Shown here: one piece after another, positions 51,408-61,115 of the stretch | Numbering within the stretch: position 1 is the stretch's first letter | Layout of the letters: each line of letters begins with the position of its first letter | Assembly (NCBI RefSeq): GCF_030817355.1 | Contig: NZ_JAUSZH010000001.1 | Coordinates: 1,922,001-1,986,000 of the forward strand | Reading direction: 5' to 3' | DNA from: Streptomyces sp. V1I1 | GTDB lineage: Bacteria > Actinomycetota > Actinomycetes > Streptomycetales > Streptomycetaceae | DNA length: 64,000 nucleotides | Made by a program: the position numbers and the translations under genes | Notes under the pieces: generated by a model | Database searches by the model: none | Told to the model about the DNA's origin: nothing | The model's input: the letters and a program-made list of their open reading frames with translations, nothing else

Positions 51408-52180
51408 TCAGACGCCGACGCCGTGCGCGCGCAGGTACGCGACCGGGTTGATGTCGGAGCCGTACTCCGCGCTGGTGCGGGCCTCGAAGTGGAGGTGCGC
51501 CCCAGTGTGGTGTTGCCGGTCGCTCCGGAGAGGCCGATCCGCTGGCCAGGGGTGACGCTCTGACCCACCGAGACGCTGATCGACGAGAGATGGCCGTACT
51601 GCGTGTACGAGCCGTCGTTCATCTTGATCACGACGTTGTTGCCGTATGCGCCGCCCCAGCCGGCCTCGACGACGGTGCCGGAGCCGACCGCGTGCACGGT
51701 GGTACCGGACGCCGCGTGGAAGTCGATGCCTGTGTGGCTGCCGGAAGACCAGATGGCGCCGCCGGTCTTGTAGCCGGTGGAGACGTACGAGCCGGAGATC
51801 GGCGAGACGAAGGAGTTGAGGCGCTTGCGCTCGGCCTCGCGGGCGGCGCGCTCCTTGGCCTCGCGGGCAGCCTTGGCGCGGGCCTCGGCCTTGCGCTTGG
51901 CCTCAGCCTCGGCCTTCGCCTTGGCGGCGGCCTCGGCGGCCTCCTGCTTCTGGGCGGCGGCCTGGTCGGCGATCTGGTCGGCGAGCGAGTCGGCGGCCAC
52001 GATCTGAGTCAGGCCGGTGTCCTCGACCGCGGTGGCACCGGGCTCGGCGGCGAGCGCCGGGGAAGCGAGGGTTCCGATGACGCCGGTGGTGGCAAGGGCC
52101 GCGACGCCCGCCATGCTCGCGCTCTTGCGCGTCAGGCGGCTCGGGGCACGGTGCTTCCCGGTGGCACGGGTGAACGCCAT
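51408..52180 (-). pseudogene. secreted M23 peptidase, frameshifted in the catalytic domain
   Basis: A cell-wall endopeptidase gene of the lysostaphin type: signal peptide ending near ASPALA (residues 1-44), an Ala/Lys/Glu-rich coiled coil (about 70-120), then M23 with the first zinc motif SHTGIDFHA near 150 and GYG-type loops. After GATGNTT the frame fails: an extra GT (dinucleotide repeat at 51505-51508) shifts it. Removing two bases restores NTTGAHLHFEA, the second zinc motif, and the stop at 51408-51410, giving 256 aa. As given, the protein loses the HLH motif and runs on to 51329. This could be a true mutation or a base-calling error. It is preceded by a c-di-AMP riboswitch. Confidence 0.88.
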
Positions 52181-52206
52181 GTAGTGGCTGATCCTTTCCT
52201 TCCTTC

Positions 52207-52347
52207 TCGCCTACCGGGTTAGCTGACGGGTTCGGAGCAGGAAGGTCTCCTACGGGCCCCTCCGCACGGGTGCGAAGGCGTCCGATTCACCCCAGGGACT
52301 GAGTGGGTCCCCGGCTCCCCAGGCTCGCGCCTGACGGGGACTCGGCG
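52207..52347 (-). promoter_or_regulatory. c-di-AMP riboswitch (ydaO-yuaA class)
   Basis: Read on the minus strand, the leader carries the hallmark blocks of this class: GGGGAGCCGGGGACCC, then GGGGTGAATCGG, then CCGAACCCGTCAGCTAACC and GTAGGCG. CGCC and GGCG at the two ends can close P1. It ends about 26 bases ahead of the M23 start. In actinomycetes this class typically controls cell-wall hydrolases and shuts them off when c-di-AMP is high. Confidence 0.95.
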
Positions 52348-52501
52348 ATGACTGTCCGATGCCGCGGGTGCGGCGGGCAACTGGCGGACAGCCGGACCGA
52401 CGCTAGGCGGGGCATCTTTCATTCACCAAACAGACAGGCCCTTTTGTAGTGCATGCCACAGGGCAGACAGGCAGCCTCTCCAACAAACCGGGCATAAGAC
52501 A

Positions 52502-52533
52502 GAACCCCGGCGTCGCTTTGGAGGCCGGGGTTC
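52502..52533 (-). terminator. terminator after the M16 peptidase operon
   Basis: GAACCCCGGC (52502-52511) pairs with GCCGGGGTTC (52524-52533), a 10-bp stem around 12 bases. It separates the leftward M16 genes from the riboswitch leader. Confidence 0.75.
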
Positions 52534-52586
52534 CGCTTGTCTGTTTTAAGTTGCTTGCCAGGTATGACCGATCGTCTTGCGGTCAA

Positions 52587-53975
52587 TCAGCCCGTGACAA
52601 CGGTCACTTCACCGATGCCCAGTGCCCTGACCGGCTCCTCGATCTGCGAGGGGTCGCCGACGAGCACCGTGACAAGCCGGTCCACGGGGAAGGCGTTGAC
52701 GGCCGCGGCCGTCGCCTCCACGGTGCCGGTCTCGGCCAGCCTTACGTACAACTGCGCCTGGTAGTCGTCCGGGAGGGACTGCTCGACCTGATCGGCTAGC
52801 GTGCCCGCGACGGACGCCGCCGTCTCGAACTTCAGCGGGGCGACGCCCACCAGGTTCTGCACGGCGACATCCCGCTCGGCGTCGGTGAGCCCCTCGGCCG
52901 CCAGCGTACGCAGCACCTTCCAGAGGTCCTCCAGCGCCGGTCCGGTGTTGGGGGTGTCCACCGAGCCGCTGATGGCGAGCATCGCGGCGCCCGACCCGTC
53001 GGGGGCGGACCGCAGCACCTGGCCGAAGGCCCGTACGCCGTAGGTGTAGCCCTTCTCCTCGCGCAGCACGCGGTCCAGACGGGAGGTGAGGGTGCCGCCC
53101 AGGCAGTACGCGCCGAGCACCTGCGCGGGCCAGACGCGGTCGTGCCGGTCCGCCCCGATGCGGCCGATCAGCAGCTGCGTCTGCACGGCGCCCGGCCGGT
53201 CCACGATGACCACGCGGCCCGTGTCGTCGGCCGTGATCGGCGGTACGGGACGGGGCGTGGCACTGTCGCCCTTCCAGGTGCCGAGGGTGTCCGCCAGCAC
53301 GGCGTCCAGGTCCACCCCGGTGAGGTCGCCGACGATCACCGCGGTGGCCGTGGCGGGCCGCACATGCGCCTCGTAGAAGCCCCGCACGGCCGCGGAGTCG
53401 ATCCGGGCCACGGTCTCCTCCGTGCCCTGACGGGGGCGCGACATGCGCAGGGAGGCCGGAAAGAGCTGCTTGGAGAGCTCCTTGGCGGCACGGCGGCCCG
53501 GATTGGCCGTCTCGTGCGGGATCTCGTCGAGACGGTTGCGTACGAGCCGCTCCACCTCGCTGTCCGCGAAGGCGGGTGCGCGCAGCGCCTCGGCGAGCAG
53601 GCCGAGCGCCTTGGGCAGCCGGGAGACCGGGACCTCCAGGGAGACGCGGACGCCGGGGTGGTCGGCGTGCGAGTCGAGCGTCGCTCCGCAGCGCTCCAGC
53701 TCGGCCGCGAACTCCTCCGCGGAGTGCTTGTCGGTTCCCTCCGACAGGGCGCGCGCCATGATCGTGGCGACGCCGTCGAGGCCCTCCGGCTCGGCGTCCA
53801 GCGGCGCGTCGAGGCAGATCTCGACGGCCACCACCTGCTGGCCGGGACGGTGGCAGCGCAGCACCGTCAGCCCGTTGTCCAGCGTGCCGCGCTCGGGGGC
53901 GGGGAACGCCCAGGGCCGGGCCTCTCCCGCGGCCGGCTGCGGGTTGAACTGCATGGTCACGGCAGCGTCGCTCAC
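52587..53975 (-). CDS. M16-family peptidase-like protein, non-catalytic subunit
   Basis: A 462-aa M16 protein with the two-halved fold. The HxxEH zinc motif is missing where it should be (LDGVATIMARALSEGT near 65). It keeps the R/Y pair of the second half (REEKGYTYGVRAFG near 310). This is the pattern of the helper subunit in two-gene M16 systems. The start is GTG at 53975, overlapping the stop of the catalytic M16 gene by 4 bases, so they are made together and probably form a heterodimer. Confidence 0.9.
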   Translation of the reverse strand: MSDAAVTMQFNPQPAAGEARPWAFPAPERGTLDNGLTVLRCHRPGQQVVAVEICLDAPLDAEPEGLDGVATIMARALSEGTDKHSAEEFAAELERCGATLDSHADHPGVRVSLEVPVSRLPKALGLLAEALRAPAFADSEVERLVRNRLDEIPHETANPGRRAAKELSKQLFPASLRMSRPRQGTEETVARIDSAAVRGFYEAHVRPATATAVIVGDLTGVDLDAVLADTLGTWKGDSATPRPVPPITADDTGRVVIVDRPGAVQTQLLIGRIGADRHDRVWPAQVLGAYCLGGTLTSRLDRVLREEKGYTYGVRAFGQVLRSAPDGSGAAMLAISGSVDTPNTGPALEDLWKVLRTLAAEGLTDAERDVAVQNLVGVAPLKFETAASVAGTLADQVEQSLPDDYQAQLYVRLAETGTVEATAAAVNAFPVDRLVTVLVGDPSQIEEPVRALGIGEVTVVTG

Positions 53976-55336
53976 TGGTCGGTCCCCTCGTGCTCGTCGG
54001 TCTCGTCGCTGTCGTCGCCCTCGCCGTCGTCGGCCGAGATGGGCTCGTAGACCAGCACTGCCCTGTTGTCCGGGCGCAGCCGGGCCTTGGCGACCGCCTG
54101 CACCTCCTCGGCGGTGACGTCCAGCACCCGCTGCACGGCGGTCAGCGCGAGCTGCGGGTCACCGAACAGCACTGCGTACCGGCACAGTTCGTCGGCGCGG
54201 CCAGCGACGGTACCCAGCCGGTCCAGCCACTCGCGCTCCAACTGGGCCTGCGCGCGCTCCATCTCCTCGGGCGTGGGGCCCTCGGCGGCGAACCGCGCGA
54301 GCTCCTCGTCGACCGCGGCCTCGATCTGCGGAACCTCGACGCCGCCGGACGTCTTGACGTCCAGCCAGCCGAGCGAGGGCGCGCCGGCCAGCCGCAGCAG
54401 GCCGAAGCCGGCCGCGACAGCCGTCTGGTCACGGCGCACCAGACGGTTGTGCAGCCGGGACGACTCGCCACCGCCGAGGACGGTCAGCGCCAGATCGGCG
54501 GCGTCGCACTCGCGCGTGCCGTCGTGGGGCAGCCGGTAGGCGGCCATCAGCGCACGGGCCGGGACCTCCTCGACAACCTCCTCGCGCAGCTGCTCGCCGA
54601 TGATCTGGGGCAGCGATCCGTCACGGGGCGGCTGCTTTCCGTCATGGGCCGGGATGGAGCCGAAGTACTTCTCGATCCAGGCGAGCGTCTGCTCCGGGTC
54701 GATGTCGCCGACGACCGACAGCACGGCGTTGTTCGGCGCGTAGTACGTGCGGAAGAAGGTGCGGGCGTCCTCGAGGGTCGCCGCGTCCAGGTCGGCCATC
54801 GAACCGATCGGCGTGTGGTGGTACGGGTGGCCCTCGGGGTAGGCGAGGGCGGTCATCTTCTCGAAGGCCGTGCCGTACGGAACGTTGTCGTACCGCTGGC
54901 GGCGCTCGTTCTTGACGACGTCGCGCTGGTTCTCCATCGACTCGTCGTCGAGCGCGGCGAGCAGCGAGCCCATCCGGTCGGCTTCCAGCCAGAGCGCCAG
55001 CTCCAGCTGGTGTGTGGGCATCGTCTCGAAGTAGTTGGTGCGCTCGAAGCTGGTGGTGCCGTTCAGCGAGCCACCGGCGCCCTGCACCAGCTCGAAGTGG
55101 CCGTTCCCCTTCACCTGGCCCGAGCCCTGGAACATCAGGTGCTCGAAGAGGTGGGCGAGGCCGGTACGGCCCTTGACCTCGTGGCGTGAGCCGACGTCGT
55201 ACCAGAGGCAGACAGCGGCGACCGGGGTCAGGTGGTCCTCGGAGAGCACCACGCGCAGGCCGTTGGCCAGCCGGTGCTCAGTCGCTGTCAGGCCGCCGGA
55301 ACCGGCCTGCGCTGTGGCCGTGTGACCCATGGGCAT
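53972..55336 (-). CDS. M16-family zinc peptidase, catalytic subunit
   Basis: A 454-aa peptidase with the inverted zinc motif HLFEH near 62-66 and the downstream Glu in the ENQRDVVKNERRQRYDN region near 135. The second half has VLGGGESSRLHNRLVRRDQTA near 296. It digests peptides inside its chamber with the partner subunit encoded next. Of several in-frame starts, ATG 55336 has GAAGGG at proper spacing. The tail is acidic (SADDGEGDDSDETDEHEG). Divergent from parC. Confidence 0.92.
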   Translation of the reverse strand: MPMGHTATAQAGSGGLTATEHRLANGLRVVLSEDHLTPVAAVCLWYDVGSRHEVKGRTGLAHLFEHLMFQGSGQVKGNGHFELVQGAGGSLNGTTSFERTNYFETMPTHQLELALWLEADRMGSLLAALDDESMENQRDVVKNERRQRYDNVPYGTAFEKMTALAYPEGHPYHHTPIGSMADLDAATLEDARTFFRTYYAPNNAVLSVVGDIDPEQTLAWIEKYFGSIPAHDGKQPPRDGSLPQIIGEQLREEVVEEVPARALMAAYRLPHDGTRECDAADLALTVLGGGESSRLHNRLVRRDQTAVAAGFGLLRLAGAPSLGWLDVKTSGGVEVPQIEAAVDEELARFAAEGPTPEEMERAQAQLEREWLDRLGTVAGRADELCRYAVLFGDPQLALTAVQRVLDVTAEEVQAVAKARLRPDNRAVLVYEPISADDGEGDDSDETDEHEGTDQ

Positions 55337-55495
55337 GTACGTCCCTTCGATCGCGATATGGAGAAGTCCTGCCACTGTATGCAAGCGCGCTGACACCTGG
55401 CGAAGTTCCCGGGTCGCGGTCGGCGTTGTCAGTGGGACGGTCCACAATGGTCGGCGTCAGTTCCAGACCTGGTACGCGAAGGAGCAGCAGCCGCG

Positions 55496-57946
55496 ATGGC
55501 CCGCCGCAGCACGAAGACCCCGCCGCCGGACGATTTCGAGGAGAGGATCCTCGACATCGACGTGGTGGACGAAATGCAGGGCTCCTTCCTCGAGTACGCG
55601 TACTCGGTGATCTACTCCCGGGCCCTGCCGGACGCACGTGACGGCATGAAGCCGGTGCACCGCCGGATCGTCTACCAGATGAACGAGATGGGCCTGCGCC
55701 CCGACCGGGGCTATGTGAAGTGCGCCCGTGTCGTCGGCGAGGTCATGGGTAAGTTGCACCCGCACGGTGACGCGTCGATCTACGACGCCCTGGTGCGGAT
55801 GGCGCAGCCGTTCTCGATGCGCCTGCCGCTGGTCGACGGGCACGGCAACTTCGGCTCGCTCGGCAATGACGACCCCCCGGCCGCCATGCGGTACACCGAG
55901 TGCCGGATGGCCGACGCGACGTCACTGATGACCGAGTCGATCGACGAGGACACCGTCGACTTCCAGTCGAACTACGACGGCCAGGAGCGCGAGCCCGTCG
56001 CTCTCCCCGCCGCCTACCCGAATCTGCTGGTCAACGGCGCGTCCGGGATCGCGGTCGGCATGGCGACGAACATGCCGCCGCACAATCTGGGCGAGGTCAT
56101 CGCCGCCGCCCGCCATCTGATCAAGCACCCGGGCGCGGACCTCGAGACGCTGATGCGCCTCGTCCCCGGGCCCGACCTGCCGACCGGCGGCCGGATCGTG
56201 GGCCTGGCAGGCATCAAGGATGCGTACGAAACGGGGCGCGGCACCTTCAAGATCCGCGCGACGGTCTCCGTGGAGGACGTCACGGCGCGCCGCAAGGGCC
56301 TGGTCGTCACGGAACTGCCCTTCACCGTCGGCCCGGAGAAGGTGATCGCGAAGATCAAGGACCTGGTCTCGTCGAAGAAGCTCCAGGGCATCGCGGACGT
56401 CAAGGACCTCACCGACCGCTCGCACGGTCTGCGTCTGGTCATCGAGGTCAAGAACGGCTTCATTCCGGAGGCCGTGCTGGAGCAGCTCTACAAGCTGACG
56501 CCGATGGAGGAGTCCTTCGGCATCAACAACGTGGCGCTGGTGGACGGGCAGCCGCTCACGCTGGGGCTCAAGGAACTGCTCGAGGTCTACCTCGACCACC
56601 GCTTCGAGGTCGTGCGCCGGCGCAGCGAGTTCCGGCGGACCAAGCGGCGCGACCGGCTGCACCTGGTCGAGGGCCTGCTCGTCGCGCTGATCGACATCGA
56701 CGAGGTCATCCGCCTCATCCGGTCGAGCGAGAACTCCGCGCAGGCGAAGGAGCGGCTGATCGAGCACTTCTCGCTCAGCGACATCCAGACCCAGTACATC
56801 CTGGACACCCCGCTGCGCCGGCTGACCAAGTTCGACCGCATCGAGCTGGAGAGCGAGCGCGACCGGCTGAACGGCGAGATCGACGAGCTGACCGGGATCC
56901 TGGACTCGGACGCCGAGCTGCGCAAGCTGGTCTCGGGCGAACTGGCCGCGGTGGCGAAGAAGTTCGGCACCGAGCGGCGCACCGTGCTGCTGGAGTCGGC
57001 GAGCACGCCGATCGCCGCGGTGGCACTCGAGGTCGCGGACGACCCGTGCCGGGTGCTGATGTCCTCGACGGGTCTGCTGGCCCGTACGGCCACGGGCGAG
57101 CCGCCGGTGGACGAGGGCGGCAGACGCGCCAAGCACGATGTGATCGTCTCCGCGGTGCCCGCGACGCAGCGCGGCGACGTGGGCGCGGTGACGTCGGCCG
57201 GGCGGCTGCTGCGGATCTCGGTGATCGATCTGCCCCAGCTGCCGGACACGGCTTCGTCGCCCAACCTCTCGGGCGGGGCGCCGGTCTCGGAGTTCCTGTC
57301 GCTGGAGGCGGACGAGCGGATCGTCTGCCTCACCACGCTCGACGAGTCCTCGCCGGGCCTGGCGCTCGGCACCCTGCAGGGTGTCGTCAAGCGTGTGGTG
57401 CCCGACTACCCGGCGAACAAGGACGAGTTGGAGGTCATCTCCCTCAGGGACGGCGACCGGGTCGTCGGCGGTGCCGAGCTGCGTACGGGCGACGAGGACC
57501 TGGTCTTCATCACCTCCGACGCGCAGTTGCTGCGTTACCCGGCCTCGCAGGTGCGGCCGCAGGGCCGGGCGGCGGGCGGTATGGCCGGCATCAAGCTGGC
57601 GGACGGCGCCGAGGTGATCTCGTTCGCGGCGGTGGATCCGGCCGGGGACGCGGTGGTGTTCACGGTCGCCGGCTCGCACGGCACGCTGGACGACTCGGTG
57701 ATGACGGCGAAGCTGACGCCCTTCGACCAGTACCCCCGCAAGGGGCGGGCCACGGGCGGGGTGCGCTGCCAGCGGTTCCTCAAGGGCGAGGACGTGCTTG
57801 TACTGGCCTGGGCGGGCGCGGCTCCGGCGCGGGCGGCGCAGAGGAACGGCGCACCGGCCGAGCTGCCGGAGATCGACCCGCGCCGCGACGGTTCGGGCAC
57901 GCCGCTGACATCGCCGGTGGCGGTGCTGGCGGGGCCGGCGGGCTAG
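55496..57946 (+). CDS. parC: DNA topoisomerase IV subunit A
   Basis: An 816-aa type IIA topoisomerase subunit that decatenates daughter chromosomes. [20 protein letters not shown] near 34-53, the quinolone-determining loop [12 protein letters not shown] near 88, catalytic Tyr133 in AAMRYTE, and a C-terminal beta-pinwheel region after about 500 whose blades are irregular, as in ParC rather than GyrA (no clear GyrA box seen). Its stop overlaps the convergent CobW gene by 4 bases. parE is not in the window. Confidence 0.93.
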   Translation: MARRSTKTPPPDDFEERILDIDVVDEMQGSFLEYAYSVIYSRALPDARDGMKPVHRRIVYQMNEMGLRPDRGYVKCARVVGEVMGKLHPHGDASIYDALVRMAQPFSMRLPLVDGHGNFGSLGNDDPPAAMRYTECRMADATSLMTESIDEDTVDFQSNYDGQEREPVALPAAYPNLLVNGASGIAVGMATNMPPHNLGEVIAAARHLIKHPGADLETLMRLVPGPDLPTGGRIVGLAGIKDAYETGRGTFKIRATVSVEDVTARRKGLVVTELPFTVGPEKVIAKIKDLVSSKKLQGIADVKDLTDRSHGLRLVIEVKNGFIPEAVLEQLYKLTPMEESFGINNVALVDGQPLTLGLKELLEVYLDHRFEVVRRRSEFRRTKRRDRLHLVEGLLVALIDIDEVIRLIRSSENSAQAKERLIEHFSLSDIQTQYILDTPLRRLTKFDRIELESERDRLNGEIDELTGILDSDAELRKLVSGELAAVAKKFGTERRTVLLESASTPIAAVALEVADDPCRVLMSSTGLLARTATGEPPVDEGGRRAKHDVIVSAVPATQRGDVGAVTSAGRLLRISVIDLPQLPDTASSPNLSGGAPVSEFLSLEADERIVCLTTLDESSPGLALGTLQGVVKRVVPDYPANKDELEVISLRDGDRVVGGAELRTGDEDLVFITSDAQLLRYPASQVRPQGRAAGGMAGIKLADGAEVISFAAVDPAGDAVVFTVAGSHGTLDDSVMTAKLTPFDQYPRKGRATGGVRCQRFLKGEDVLVLAWAGAAPARAAQRNGAPAELPEIDPRRDGSGTPLTSPVAVLAGPAG

Positions 57947-58992
57947 CCCGCGGCTTCTTCTTCCTGTACGAACCGCAGGACGCCCCACATGCTGTGCTCA
58001 TCGGGGGCGTCCTGCGGTCCTGCCGTCCGGCACTCGTCCAGCCCTTCGCGCAGCTTGTCCGCGTCGACGCCGGAGCCGATGAGCACCAACTGAGTGAGGC
58101 GTTCCGCCCCGCGCGGCCAGGGCTCGGGGTAGAAGCGCAGAAACCGGCCGACCGTGTGGACGGCATACCGGTTGCGCGGGTCGGCCGTGCCGAAGTCGAC
58201 GAAACCCTTGATCCTGTACAGCCCTTCGGGCCGGGAGTCGAGGAAGTCCATCAGTCGGCGCGGGTTCATGGGTTCCTGCGCTGTGAAGCCCACGCTGTCG
58301 TACGCGCTGTGCAGATGCCCCGCGTGATCATGATCGTCGTCGTGGTCGTAGAGGTCCTCGAAGGAGAGCTGGCGTACCTTCTCGCGCTCGGGCCTGGCGG
58401 CCGGGTCGAAGAGCACTTCGTGGTCGACCCGGCCGTACACCGCGGGGATGACAGGCGCAGCACCGCTGAGCTCACCGAGCGTCCCGAGCACCCGGTCGAG
58501 ACCCGTCTCCCCCACCCGGTCCGTCTTGTTCAGGACGACCAGATCGGCGATCGCGAGATGCCGCTCGATCTCCGGGTGCCGAGAGCGCGTCGCGACGAAC
58601 TCGGCGGCGTCGACGACCTCGACCAGCCCCCCGTACACAATCCGCGGATTGTCGCTGGCCAGCAGCATCCGCAGGAGTTCCTGCGGCTCGGCGAGCCCGC
58701 TCGCCTCGATGACGATGATGTCAATACAGGCGGCGGGCCGGGTGAGCAGCTCCAGATAGCCGTCCAGCTCGCTCGCGTCGACGGCGCAGCACAGACAGCC
58801 GTTGCCGAGCGAGACGGTGGAGCCGACCTGGCCGGCGACTGTCATGGAGTCGATCTCGATGGAGCCGAAGTCATTGACAATCACGCCGATGCGGTTGCCG
58901 CCATTGCGCCGTAGGAGATGGTTGAGCAGGGTGGTCTTGCCGGATCCCAGAAAGCCCGCGAGAACGATGACGGGTACGGGTTTGCTCACCAT
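57943..58992 (-). CDS. CobW/COG0523-family GTPase, metal chaperone
   Basis: A 349-aa GTPase: Walker A GFLGSGKTT near 13-21, metal motif GCLCC near 65, Walker B IEASGLAEP near 94, base-recognition NKTD near 155, a His/Asp-rich stretch (YDHDDDHDHAGHLH near 215) and a CobW_C domain from about 245. COG0523 proteins hand zinc or cobalt to client enzymes and are often Zur-regulated. No Zur box was recognised. The metal is not predictable, though the His loop suggests zinc. Confidence 0.92.
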   Translation of the reverse strand: MVSKPVPVIVLAGFLGSGKTTLLNHLLRRNGGNRIGVIVNDFGSIEIDSMTVAGQVGSTVSLGNGCLCCAVDASELDGYLELLTRPAACIDIIVIEASGLAEPQELLRMLLASDNPRIVYGGLVEVVDAAEFVATRSRHPEIERHLAIADLVVLNKTDRVGETGLDRVLGTLGELSGAAPVIPAVYGRVDHEVLFDPAARPEREKVRQLSFEDLYDHDDDHDHAGHLHSAYDSVGFTAQEPMNPRRLMDFLDSRPEGLYRIKGFVDFGTADPRNRYAVHTVGRFLRFYPEPWPRGAERLTQLVLIGSGVDADKLREGLDECRTAGPQDAPDEHSMWGVLRFVQEEEAAG

Positions 58993-59105
58993 GACCGCCG
59001 ATATTAGCTGCGGTGGCGCGGAGCGTCCGGAGCGGGCATCCGCACGGCGTCATGGTGGTGGCGCGGGGGTAAGTCTGAGAGTCCGTACCCTCGTGGGAGG
59101 ACACA

Positions 59106-59792
59106 ATGACCGCACAGTCAGCCCGGGCAGGCTGGGCCTTACGACTCGCGTTATGGGTCACCGCCGGGGTGGGCGCGACAGCCCTCATCGCCTTGGCCGC
59201 GATCATGGTCAGTAGCTGGCTCATACAGACCGTCGAGAGTCAGGAGGGCGGAACAGCCGAGGCCGCCACCCGCGGCCAGGTTGGTGACTACTTCGGCGGC
59301 GCGAACGCAATCTTCTCCGGCCTGGCGTTCCTCAGCCTGTTGGTGGCCCTCCTGCTTCAGTACCAGGAACTGCGGATGCAGCGCAGGGAACTGGCAGACC
59401 AGCGTGACGAGCTGACGCGTTCCCGGGAGGCGTTGCACCGCAACGCGGAAGCAAGCATGCGCTCCCTGCACATAGAGCTGATGCGGATGGCCATGGACGA
59501 TCCCGACCTTGCCGCCGTATGGAACGACTACCCGGACGTCTCCGTTGAGGAGGGCCGACAGCACCTCTATGCCAACCTCATCTACGGCCACTTCGTCCTC
59601 GCGTACGACTGGAACCGATACACGGACGAGGAACTCATGGTCCACGCGCGGGGCTTGCAGGCCAGCGAGCCGTTCAGGCGCTTTTGGGAAGTCTCACGCG
59701 GACGAAAGCTGGACCTGCCGGAAGGCAGCAACGAACGAAGGCTGGTCGAGATCATGGACGCTGTGATCACGGCCGCGCGTCCGGCGACATAG
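59106..59792 (+). CDS. DUF6082-type membrane protein
   Basis: A 228-aa protein with two N-terminal membrane helices (about 10-39 and 63-82) around an extracytoplasmic loop, then a cytosolic coiled coil (YQELRMQRRELADQRDEL) and the conserved block SLHIELMRMAMDDPDLAAVW near 120. That block is typical of DUF6082, common and multi-copy in Streptomyces; function unknown. ATG 59106 has GGGAGGA ahead of it. No operon partner. Confidence 0.8.
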   Translation: MTAQSARAGWALRLALWVTAGVGATALIALAAIMVSSWLIQTVESQEGGTAEAATRGQVGDYFGGANAIFSGLAFLSLLVALLLQYQELRMQRRELADQRDELTRSREALHRNAEASMRSLHIELMRMAMDDPDLAAVWNDYPDVSVEEGRQHLYANLIYGHFVLAYDWNRYTDEELMVHARGLQASEPFRRFWEVSRGRKLDLPEGSNERRLVEIMDAVITAARPAT

Positions 59793-59864
59793 GAGCGTCG
59801 CCGTACGCCCGTCGCAAAGCACCCAGGCCCGGTACCGCCAAGCGGTGCCGGGCCGCGGTATGGG

Positions 59865-61028
59865 TCAGGACACTGCCGGCACGGGCTGGGGCGGCGGCGG
59901 TCCGACATAGCGGGCCGCCGGGCGGATGATCTTCGAGTCCGCCGCCTGCTCAAGGATATTGGCACTCCAGCCGACGACCCTGGCCGCACAGAACGTGGGC
60001 GTGAACATCTCACGCGGCAGCCCGCACAGCTCCATGACCACCCCGGCGTAGAACTCCACATTGGTGTGCAGCTCGCGGCCCGGCTTGAGTTCGGCGAGGA
60101 TCGCCTCGACGCGCGCCTCCACCTGGACCGCGAACTCCACCAGCGGTTCGCCGAAGCTCTCGGCGATCCCCCGCAGCATCCGCGAGCGCGGGTCCTCGGT
60201 GCGGTAGACGGGATGGCCGAAGCCCATGATCCGCTCCCCCGCCAGGACCCGTTCCCTGATCCAGGGGTCGATGCGTTCCGGCGTGCCGATCGCATCGAGG
60301 GTGTCGAGGGCCCGGCTCGGGGCGCCGCCGTGCAGGGGACCCGAGAGCGCGCCGATCGCTCCCACCAGACAGGCGGCCACATCGGCTCCGGTGGAGGTGA
60401 TCACGCGGGCCGTGAAGGTCGAGGCGTTGAAGCCGTGGTCGACGGTGGAGACGAGGTACTGCTCGATCGCCCGAGCCCGCGCCGGTTCCGGCTCGGAACC
60501 GGTCAGCATGTAGAGGTAGTTGGCGGCGTACGACAGGTCGTCACGCGGTTCGACCGGCTCCAGTCCCTGGCCCAGCCGGTACAGCGCGGTGAGCAGCGTC
60601 GGCACCGTCGCACACGCGGCGAGCGCGTCCGTCCGTCGACGGTCGGTGTCGAGGTCGTACACCGGGCGCAGCCCCGCGGAAGCTCCCAGCAGGGAGAGCG
60701 CGGTGCGCAGTCCGGCGAGCGGCCCGGACAGCGCGCACGAGCGGGCTATGGCGGGCAGTGCGGCGCGGACGTCGTCGGGCAGATGACGCAGGGACGCGGT
60801 GTACTCCACGAAGGCCGCACGCTGCGCCGCGTCCGGCAGCTCGCCATAGAACATCAGATGCCATACGTCCTCGAAGCCGCGCTTCTCGGCGAGTTCGACG
60901 GCCGAGTACTGGCGGTAGTGGTAGAAGCCCTCGCGCCCTCTGACGTCACCCAGCTCGGTGTCGGTGACAACGACGCCCGCGAGTCCGCGCGGTACGTCGA
61001 CGGGTGCGGTGGTTCCGGTGCTCTGCAT
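59865..61028 (-). CDS. citrate synthase family protein (citrate synthase 2-like)
   Basis: A 387-aa citrate/2-methylcitrate synthase. Substrate and catalytic motifs: GALSGPLHGGAPSRALD near 224, IMGFGHPVYRTEDPRSR near 264, and LHTNVEFYAGVVMELCGLP near 320. In the last, Glu stands where classical enzymes have the catalytic Asp; related actinobacterial CitA proteins also have Glu (from memory). ATG 61028 has AGGGAGGA ahead of it. It is divergent from a second, HTH-fused citrate synthase and shares its intergenic control region. Confidence 0.92.
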   Translation of the reverse strand: MQSTGTTAPVDVPRGLAGVVVTDTELGDVRGREGFYHYRQYSAVELAEKRGFEDVWHLMFYGELPDAAQRAAFVEYTASLRHLPDDVRAALPAIARSCALSGPLAGLRTALSLLGASAGLRPVYDLDTDRRRTDALAACATVPTLLTALYRLGQGLEPVEPRDDLSYAANYLYMLTGSEPEPARARAIEQYLVSTVDHGFNASTFTARVITSTGADVAACLVGAIGALSGPLHGGAPSRALDTLDAIGTPERIDPWIRERVLAGERIMGFGHPVYRTEDPRSRMLRGIAESFGEPLVEFAVQVEARVEAILAELKPGRELHTNVEFYAGVVMELCGLPREMFTPTFCAARVVGWSANILEQAADSKIIRPAARYVGPPPPQPVPAVS

Positions 61029-61063
61029 GGTGTCCTCCCTGAACTTGATCCGACTGTCCATGC

Positions 61064-61097
61064 TTGACACGATCACTGTCAATATTGATTGAATCAA
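61064..61097. promoter_or_regulatory. AT-rich palindromic operator region between the citrate synthase genes
   Basis: TTGACA-N7-TGTCAA (61064-61082), TCAATATTGA (61079-61088) and TTGATTGAATCAA (61085-61097) overlap as nested inverted repeats built on TTGA/TCAA half-sites. The stretch is strikingly AT-rich for this genome and lies in the 87-base gap between divergent starts, so it can control both. The TTGACA also fits a -35 box for the leftward gene. Confidence 0.65.
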
Positions 61098-61115
61098 CAT
61101 ATGTACGGTGACGGC

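Noticed and set aside
55900..58914. 1004-codon plus-strand open frame
   Set aside because: It is an off-frame read through parC that continues antisense through the CobW gene. Both have strong motifs in other frames.
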